A stretch of 37,803 nt of DNA from Coriobacteriia bacterium (GTDB taxonomy: Bacteria; Actinomycetota; Coriobacteriia; Anaerosomatales; Kmv31): contig JACUUM010000024.1 of NCBI GenBank assembly GCA_014859305.1, forward strand, positions 1-37,803. Direction: 5' to 3'. Under the pieces are notes generated by a model. It saw nothing but the letters and a program-made list of their open reading frames with translations, searched no databases and was not told the DNA's origin. Each line of letters begins with the position of its first letter. Position 1 is the stretch's first letter. Of the stretch, positions 32,849 to 37,803 are shown in pieces. The position numbers were made by a program, and so were the translations under genes.

Positions 32849-33999
32849 GCGTGCGAGCCGACCGGACGAGCGTGACGGTGGCGGTCGTGGTCGTGGCGCT
32901 GATCGCCGCCTACGCCGCTGCGATCGTGGTCGCGAACAGGCTGTACGTGACCGGCTCGCCGTCCTCCACGTTCAGCACCGCCGACGACGGGCTGAGGACC
33001 TACTTCGACTACCTGGGCGCCTTGGGTTACGACCCGGAGGTGCTGCGCTCCTTCGACGAGCTTCCCGGCCCGCCGGCGACGATCGTCTTCGCCGCCGACA
33101 CGCCGCCGGTGCAGGCGCCCACCGAGGGGGAGCGAGCGCGCGTCGCGCGCTGGGTGCGCGGCGGCGGGCGGCTCGTGCTCGCGGGGCAGTTCGCCGACGA
33201 GCTCCTCGGCGGCCTGGAGCTGGGAGGGTCGGTGCGGCATCGCGGCGAGGACGACGACGAGCTCTCTCCGCTGCTGCCCTCGGCGTACGCCGAGGGGGTG
33301 GTCTCGGTGCGGGTGGGCTCGGCGAGACTGCTGACGAGCGGGCCGGAGTGGGCCACGCACATGAAGGACCTGTCCGGCCAGGCGCTCGTCAGCGCTGCCG
33401 TCGGCGACGGTGAGGTCGTGTGGCTCTCGAGCACGTTCCCCGTGGCCAACGCCGGCATAGGCGAGGCCGACAACGCGCGCCTGGCGACGTTGCTTGCCGC
33501 GGCCGCCGAGGACGGTGAGGGCGGCGGGATCCACTTCGACGAGTACCACCACGGCTACGTGAGGGGAGGCGGGTTGCTCGACCGCCTGGGCGCCGGCGGC
33601 CGCGCCGCGCTGGTGCTCGCGCTGTCCGGCGTGGTGCTCGCGCTGCTGGCGTGGGGACGGCGGATCGGGCCGCCGGTGCCCGAGCCCGTGCGGGGGGCGG
33701 CGCGCGGCAGCGGCTACATCGCGCAGCTCGGGGAGCTCTACCGCAAGGCCGGCGCGCGCGAAGTCGCGCTCGACGAGCTCGAGGAGGGGCTGCGTCGCGC
33801 TCTGGCCCGCAGGCACGGCACGCTCGCGGCCGGCCTCGCGCACCACGCGGCGGCGCGCGAGGCGCTGGAGCTCTCGCGGCTCGTGCGCGGCGGCGGAGCC
33901 GGCACCGCCGGCGCCAGGGCGCCGGGCAAGGAAGCGTTCCTCGATGCGGCCGGTGCGATCCGCGCCGCCCGGACGGAGGTGGAGGGGATCGATGGCTGA
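32845..33999 (+). CDS. DUF4350 domain-containing membrane protein
   Basis: The 384-residue protein begins with a membrane span (VTVAVVVVALIAAYAAAIVV). A DUF4350-type domain follows (about residues 40-225), with FSTADDGLRTYFDYLGALGY, VRGGGRLVLAGQF and VVWLSSTFPVANAGIGEADN. A second span lies near residue 253 and the C-terminal 115 residues are cytoplasmic helices. The domain resembles a class I glutamine amidotransferase-like fold without visible catalytic residues. ATG 32845 overlaps the DUF4129 stop; the 3' end overlaps moxR by 8 bases. It is a usual member of this cluster. Confidence 0.83.
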   Translation: MSVRADRTSVTVAVVVVALIAAYAAAIVVANRLYVTGSPSSTFSTADDGLRTYFDYLGALGYDPEVLRSFDELPGPPATIVFAADTPPVQAPTEGERARVARWVRGGGRLVLAGQFADELLGGLELGGSVRHRGEDDDELSPLLPSAYAEGVVSVRVGSARLLTSGPEWATHMKDLSGQALVSAAVGDGEVVWLSSTFPVANAGIGEADNARLATLLAAAAEDGEGGGIHFDEYHHGYVRGGGLLDRLGAGGRAALVLALSGVVLALLAWGRRIGPPVPEPVRGAARGSGYIAQLGELYRKAGAREVALDELEEGLRRALARRHGTLAAGLAHHAAAREALELSRLVRGGGAGTAGARAPGKEAFLDAAGAIRAARTEVEGIDG

Positions 34000-34951
34000 C
34001 ACAGGAGCGGTGACGGGCCTCGCCGAGCGGGTACGCGGGGAGGTCGCCAAAGCGGTGGTCGGGCAGGGCGCGACCGTCGACAGCCTGCTCATCGGGCTGA
34101 TCACGGGCGGACACGTGCTGCTCGAGGGGGTGCCGGGCACGGCCAAGACGCTGCTCGCCCGCGCGCTGGCCCGCTCTCTGGACGCGAGCTTCAAGCGCAT
34201 CCAGTTCTCGCCCGACCTCATGCCCGCCGACGTGGTCGGCACGAACGTCTACGACGCGTCGACCGGACGGTTCCGCCTGCGACAGGGCCCGGTGTTCGCC
34301 TCCGTCGTGCTCGCCGACGAGATCAACCGCACGCCGCCGAAGACCCAGGCGGCGCTGCTGGAGGCGATGCAGGAGCGCCAGGTCACCATCGACGGCGTGA
34401 GCCACGCGCTGCCGGTCCCGTTCATGGTCGTCGCCACGCAGAACCCGGTGGAGTACGAGGGCACCTACCCGCTTCCCGAGGCGCAGCTCGACCGCTTCCA
34501 GCAGAAGGTGCTCATCGATTACCCCGACGAGGCCGAGGAGGCCGAGATCCTCCTCCGCCACCTCGGCGGCCTCGAGACCGCCGACCTCGACGTGCTCGAT
34601 GTGAAGCCCGTCGCGACCGCCGCAGACGTGCTTGCCGCGCGCTCCGCCCTGGACTCGGTGACGGTGGACCCCGCCGTGCTCGACTACGTCGCGGCCATCG
34701 TGCGCGCGACACGAGAGCACGTCTCGATCGCGCTCGGCGCCTCACCCCGTGCGGGCGTCTCGCTGCTGGTGGCTTCAAAGGCGCGCGCGCTGCTCGACGG
34801 CCGGGCCTTCGTGACGCCCGACGACGTCAAGACGATGGCGCGCCCGTGCCTGCGCCACCGCCTGCTGCTGCTCCCCGAGGTCGAGGTGGAGGGCGTCGCC
34901 GCCGAGAGCGCGCTGGAGGACGTCCTGGGCTCGGTACCGGTGCCCAGGTGA
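33992..34951 (+). CDS. MoxR-family AAA+ ATPase
   Basis: The 319-residue cytoplasmic ATPase has Walker A GVPGTAKT at 46-53, Walker B VVLADEINR at 105-113, and the MoxR boxes KTQAALLEAMQERQVT and QNPVEYEGTYPLPEAQLDRF, followed by the arginine and sensor regions and a C-terminal helical lid. MoxR proteins act as chaperone-like factors for maturation of partners, often VWA-domain proteins. The DUF58 protein encoded next is VWA-like and is the expected partner. ATG 33992 has a GGAGG-containing site upstream. Confidence 0.94.
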   Translation: MADTGAVTGLAERVRGEVAKAVVGQGATVDSLLIGLITGGHVLLEGVPGTAKTLLARALARSLDASFKRIQFSPDLMPADVVGTNVYDASTGRFRLRQGPVFASVVLADEINRTPPKTQAALLEAMQERQVTIDGVSHALPVPFMVVATQNPVEYEGTYPLPEAQLDRFQQKVLIDYPDEAEEAEILLRHLGGLETADLDVLDVKPVATAADVLAARSALDSVTVDPAVLDYVAAIVRATREHVSIALGASPRAGVSLLVASKARALLDGRAFVTPDDVKTMARPCLRHRLLLLPEVEVEGVAAESALEDVLGSVPVPR

Positions 34952-34961
34952 CCTCTCGCCG

Positions 34962-36308
34962 ATGAGCCTCGTCCGCGACACGGCCGCCGCCCTTCGCCGC
35001 ATCCACGTCACGCCGAGGACGGCGCTGCTGGCGGTCGTCCCCGTTCCGGTCGTGGTGTGGCTTCCGGGACCATGGCCCTGGGTCGCCGCCCTGTCCTGGC
35101 TCGCCGTCCTGGCCGGGCTAGCCGTGGCGGACTATCGGGCCGCGGTCCCGGCGGAACGGCTCGCGATCGGGCGCAGCCTACCGGTCAAGCTCTCCATCGG
35201 CGTGGCCAACCCCGCCACCCTCTCGATCACCAACGGCTCGCAGGAGTCCGCGCTGCTCGACGTTCGCGAGACGCCGCCGCCCGGTTTCGCGGGGGAGCGC
35301 CTGCGCCGCGGGGTACGGGTCGGGCCGATGAGGCGCGTCGAGCTCGATCTGGCGTTCACACCGCCGTCGCGCGGCTCGTTCGCCTTCGGGGATCCCGGCG
35401 TGCGCAGCTACGGGCCCCGCAGGCTCGCCGCACGCCGCTTCGACGTCCCGCTGGCCGGGCCGGCCGACGTCTACCCCGACGTCACCGCGGTGCGCGCCGC
35501 CGCGCTCGCCGCGCGCAAGGGTCAGCTGCGCGAGCTGGGGATCAAGACGTTGCGGACCTCGGGAGCGGGCACGGAGTTCGAGTCTCTGCGCGACTACGCC
35601 GACGGCGACGACTTCCGCGACATCGATTGGAAGGCCACCGCGCGGCGCGGCGCGCCGGTCGTACGCCGGTTCCAGCCCGAGCGAAGCCAGACGGTGGTGC
35701 TCGCCGTCGACACCGGCCGCATGATGCAGGGCCGCGCGGGCGCGCTCTCCAAGCTCGATCGCGCGGTCAACGCCGCGCTGCTGCTCGCGTTCATGGGCAC
35801 GCGGGCAGGCGACCAGATAGGGTTGCTCGTCTTCGGCCGTGATGTGGACGCCTACCTGCCTCCCCGCCGAGGACACCGCGCCTTCCTCGCCATCCTGGAC
35901 GAGCTCCATCGCGCCGAGGGGCGGCTCGAGGAGCCCGACTACGCCCGTGCGCTGCGCTACCTCGCCGCGCGCATGCCGAAGCGCTCGCTGGTCGTGCTCT
36001 TCACCGACGTCGTCGGCGCGGAGCCCTCCCGCCGGCTGCTCGACACGCTGCGCGGCCTGTTCCCGCGTCACTTGCCGCTGGTCGTGACGCAGCGCAATCG
36101 CGATATCGAAGGGCTCGCGCGCGGGCCGGTACGGACCGAGGCGGAGGCGTACCGGGCCGCCGTGGCCGAGGGGGTCCTGCGCGACAAGGCCGACGCGCTG
36201 GCCCTGCTGTCCTCGCGCGGCTCGCTCGTGCTGGACGTGCTGCCGGAGAGACTCTCGGTGGCGTCGGTCAACCGCTACCTCGAGGTGAAGGCGCGGGGGC
36301 TGCTGTAG
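34962..36308 (+). CDS. DUF58 domain-containing protein (VWA-like partner of MoxR)
   Basis: The 448-residue protein has two N-terminal membrane segments (about residues 20-58), a beta-rich extracytoplasmic or linker region, and the DUF58 domain. The hallmark is FESLRDYADGDDFRDIDWKA near residues 205-225, followed by a VWA-like fold beginning VVLAVDTGRMM, in which the metal-site serines are replaced (DTGRM). ATG 34962 lies 10 bases after the moxR stop. It is the last gene of the cluster; a small hairpin separates it from the convergent flavodoxin gene. Confidence 0.92.
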   Translation: MSLVRDTAAALRRIHVTPRTALLAVVPVPVVVWLPGPWPWVAALSWLAVLAGLAVADYRAAVPAERLAIGRSLPVKLSIGVANPATLSITNGSQESALLDVRETPPPGFAGERLRRGVRVGPMRRVELDLAFTPPSRGSFAFGDPGVRSYGPRRLAARRFDVPLAGPADVYPDVTAVRAAALAARKGQLRELGIKTLRTSGAGTEFESLRDYADGDDFRDIDWKATARRGAPVVRRFQPERSQTVVLAVDTGRMMQGRAGALSKLDRAVNAALLLAFMGTRAGDQIGLLVFGRDVDAYLPPRRGHRAFLAILDELHRAEGRLEEPDYARALRYLAARMPKRSLVVLFTDVVGAEPSRRLLDTLRGLFPRHLPLVVTQRNRDIEGLARGPVRTEAEAYRAAVAEGVLRDKADALALLSSRGSLVLDVLPERLSVASVNRYLEVKARGLL

Positions 36309-36323
36309 GGGAGGGGGCGGCGG

Positions 36324-36344
36324 CGAGGCACGGTCGTGGCCTCG
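36324..36344. terminator. Possible shared terminator hairpin between convergent genes
   Basis: CGAGGC (36324-36329) pairs with GCCTCG (36339-36344), with CACG and CGTG inside able to extend the stem. It lies in the 44-base gap between the DUF58 and flavodoxin stop codons. There is no T-run on either strand, so it is only a weak candidate. Confidence 0.3.
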
Positions 36345-36352
36345 GCTACCGC

Positions 36353-36850
36353 TCAGCTCACCGTCTTCGCGAGCTCCGCTCCCCAGGCACGCGCCCGCTC
36401 CAGCTCCCCCTCGCGCAGGGGACCGTACTGCCCGGTCACGACGAAGCGCTCCCCCTTGCCGAGCGGATCGTATCCCTTGCTGCCCAACCCGCGGAGTATC
36501 GCCTTGGTCGATCCGCCCGGCGACCACCAGAGGCGCGTCTCGAACGCGGCCGCGCGGCCGTGCCCCTCGGGCACCTCGTCGAGCCAGGAGCGCATCGACG
36601 GGTGGGACAGGTCGGGTGGCGAGGGCGCCCTGCCCGCGCCGGTGGCGGCACCGCGCCGGCTCTGCTCGGTGGGAAGCCGGAACCCCATCACCGGGGCGCC
36701 TGCCACCACGAGGTCGGCGCCGGCGACCTCCGCGCCCGTGGCCTCGTCGGTCGGCACCGCCCGCGTCTCGGGCCCGATGCCCTCCGCTATCGCGCGGGCG
36801 ACGGCGGCGGTGTTGCCCCAGAGCGACTCGTACACCACGACAGCCTTCAT
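36353..36850 (-). CDS. Flavodoxin-like protein
   Basis: The 165-residue protein starts MKAVVVYESLWGNTAAVARA, the FMN phosphate-binding loop of flavodoxins, and continues with DLVVAGAPVMGF, a second FMN-contact strand. The middle is Pro/Ser/Arg-rich, and GERFVVTGQYGPLREGELERA precedes the last helix. It may carry electrons or act as a flavodoxin-type oxidoreductase domain. ATG 36850 has GAGGAGGGGG upstream. It lies 86 bases downstream of the DUF2318 gene on the same strand. Confidence 0.8.
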   Translation of the reverse strand: MKAVVVYESLWGNTAAVARAIAEGIGPETRAVPTDEATGAEVAGADLVVAGAPVMGFRLPTEQSRRGAATGAGRAPSPPDLSHPSMRSWLDEVPEGHGRAAAFETRLWWSPGGSTKAILRGLGSKGYDPLGKGERFVVTGQYGPLREGELERARAWGAELAKTVS

Positions 36851-36936
36851 GGGCCCCCTCCTCGCGTCTTGAGGATATCCAACCCGAGCCGGTATCGCCT
36901 CTACGGTCTCTGGGGGATCTCGACGATCACGGACGG

Positions 36937-37662
36937 CTACCCGATCTTCCTGTCGAGCGGCTGCGGCGACCAGGCCTCGATGACGCTCTTCTCCACTACG
37001 ATCCGGTCACCTGCCACCGTGCTCGGCAGCTCGTCCAGAGGATAGAGCTTGCAGGGGCCGCTGATCCCGGTCTGCGATTCGAGGTTGCGCTTGGTCCCGC
37101 AGGAGTCGCAGGTCAACGTCCCGTCTGCGGTGATCGTCTGGCCCTCTCCCTGACACGGCGGGCAGTAGCTGACACCCACGAGCAGCTTCCCTGAGGGCTT
37201 CACGTAGGCGAGCATGGGGAGCGCCTCGCCGCTGTCCTTCTCGTACTCGAAGACGACGATCTTGTTCGCGACGACATCCGCGGCGGGGATCGACAGCTGC
37301 TGCTCGTCCTGGGTCGCGGTCACGGGGGACATCCCCACCGACGACGTGTAGATGGTGGGCTCCGCCACCTTGGGCTCCTCGTAGCCCTCCGGGAGGAACC
37401 GCCCCAGGTACTTCAGCTCCTCCGAAGTGGCCTGCCCGCCGGTCCTTCCGCCGGAGCCACCGTTGGCGACGGCGAGCGCGATCACCGTCCCGACCACGGC
37501 GAGCGTCCCCACGATCAGCAGCGTCTTCCCGCTGCTTCTCTTGGCGGGCGCATGCGGTCCCTTGTCGGCCTCGCTGCGCTTGGTGCCCCCGGAACCCCGT
37601 TCGGTTCCCGCCTCGCTGCGCTTGGTGCCCCCGGAACCCCGCTTCTTGCCCTTCTTGGCCAT
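36937..37662 (-). CDS. Membrane-anchored DUF2318 protein with duplicated N-terminal tract
   Basis: The 241-residue protein has a Lys/Arg/Gly/Ser-rich cytoplasmic N-terminus containing two copies of RGSGGTKRSEA, a single membrane span (TLLIVGTLAVVGTVIALAVA, about residues 44-63), and an extracytoplasmic domain. That domain carries SYCPPCQGEG, LTCDSCGTKRN and ISGPCKLYPL, the Cys pattern of DUF2318, which is thought to bind a metal or an iron-sulfur or redox centre. ATG 37662 is chosen because GGAGG lies 6 bases upstream; an in-frame ATG at 37761 would add 33 Arg/His-rich residues. The substrate and partner are unknown. Confidence 0.8.
   Translation of the reverse strand: MAKKGKKRGSGGTKRSEAGTERGSGGTKRSEADKGPHAPAKRSSGKTLLIVGTLAVVGTVIALAVANGGSGGRTGGQATSEELKYLGRFLPEGYEEPKVAEPTIYTSSVGMSPVTATQDEQQLSIPAADVVANKIVVFEYEKDSGEALPMLAYVKPSGKLLVGVSYCPPCQGEGQTITADGTLTCDSCGTKRNLESQTGISGPCKLYPLDELPSTVAGDRIVVEKSVIEAWSPQPLDRKIG
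37568..37641. repeat. 32-bp direct repeat, 42-bp period, inside the DUF2318 gene
   Basis: Copies at 37568-37599 and 37610-37641 are identical over 32 bases, separated by 10 bases. In the protein they encode two 14-residue units (RGSGGTKRSEA plus three variable residues). The near-identity at DNA level points to a recent duplication. Confidence 0.9.
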
Positions 37663-37803
37663 TCCCGACCTCCAGTCCTGGACGAGGTGCCGTCGCTGCC
37701 AGGCGAAGAGGTCGCGGCGGGCACCCCCGTGTCGCCACCGGGACTGCTCGTCTCGTGCCATGAGGCCGTTCGCGCATCGACGAGGTGCGCTGTCCGCCCC
37801 ACG

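Noticed and set aside
37663-37761. 33-residue N-terminal extension of the DUF2318 protein
   Set aside because: The ATG at 37662 has a GGAGG site 6 bases upstream, while the extension is Arg/His/Trp-rich with no signal or motif. It cannot be fully excluded.
37663-37803. A further gene or RNA at the right window edge
   Set aside because: No start with a ribosome site, tRNA cloverleaf or conserved motif could be supported in this stretch on either strand.

Overview
The window is about 37.8 kb of very GC-rich DNA. Genes are densely packed, GTG and TTG starts are frequent, and many stop and start codons overlap (GTGA, ATGA, TGATG). Shine-Dalgarno sites are strong and some promoters look like the actinobacterial TANNNT -10. 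There is no secretin or other outer-membrane component in the pilus cluster. This points to a high-GC, monoderm actinobacterium. The Tad cluster without an outer-membrane part, the DUF2318 protein and the flavodoxin would fit an anaerobic or deep-branching lineage such as Coriobacteriia, but that placement is inference. I see no insertion sequences, phage genes, CRISPR arrays, tRNAs or rRNAs.

Layout. (1) 1-3988: a compatible-solute ABC importer in the order binding protein, long permease, ATPase with CBS domains, short permease. This is the order of E. coli yehZYXW, and the binding protein is cut by the window edge. (2) 4083-8118: tilS, hpt and ftsH, a widely conserved housekeeping block. (3) 8199-8657: a small histidine-rich protein resembling zinc-dependent phospholipase C. 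(4) 8809-10745: a soluble GAF histidine kinase overlapping a NarL/LuxR-type response regulator. (5) 10746-19038: a 324-base leader region, then a Tad/Flp pilus operon (flp, tadE, tadG, cpaB, cpaE/tadZ, cpaF/tadA, a von Willebrand A-TadB fusion, tadC). (6) 19197-23129: folate genes folE, folP and folK, interrupted by a tRNA CCA-type nucleotidyltransferase on the opposite strand. folK carries a C-terminal DUF2007-like domain. (7) 23268-28635: a tight panB-panC-nadA-nadB-nadC operon for pantothenate and NAD synthesis. (8) 28667-30882: a small membrane protein, a DedA-family protein and birA. (9) 30879-36308: a membrane protein, DUF4129, DUF4350, MoxR AAA+ ATPase and DUF58 cluster. (10) 36353-37662, minus strand: a flavodoxin-like protein and a membrane-anchored DUF2318 protein with a duplicated N-terminal tract.

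How the parts fit. The two-component pair sits immediately upstream of the pilus operon, and both promoter regions carry TTCATC motifs, so the pair may control the pilus. In the pilus operon a perfect 15-bp hairpin follows the major pilin gene and probably sets pilin expression above that of the assembly machinery. A weaker hairpin follows the binding-protein gene of the ABC operon. The middle of the window is a cofactor block (folate, pantothenate, NAD, biotin ligation) from which folB and panD are missing.

The most unusual item is the 642-residue protein that joins a secreted VWA domain with an intact metal-binding site to the TadB inner-membrane platform. It would physically link an extracellular adhesion or sensing domain to the pilus motor base.
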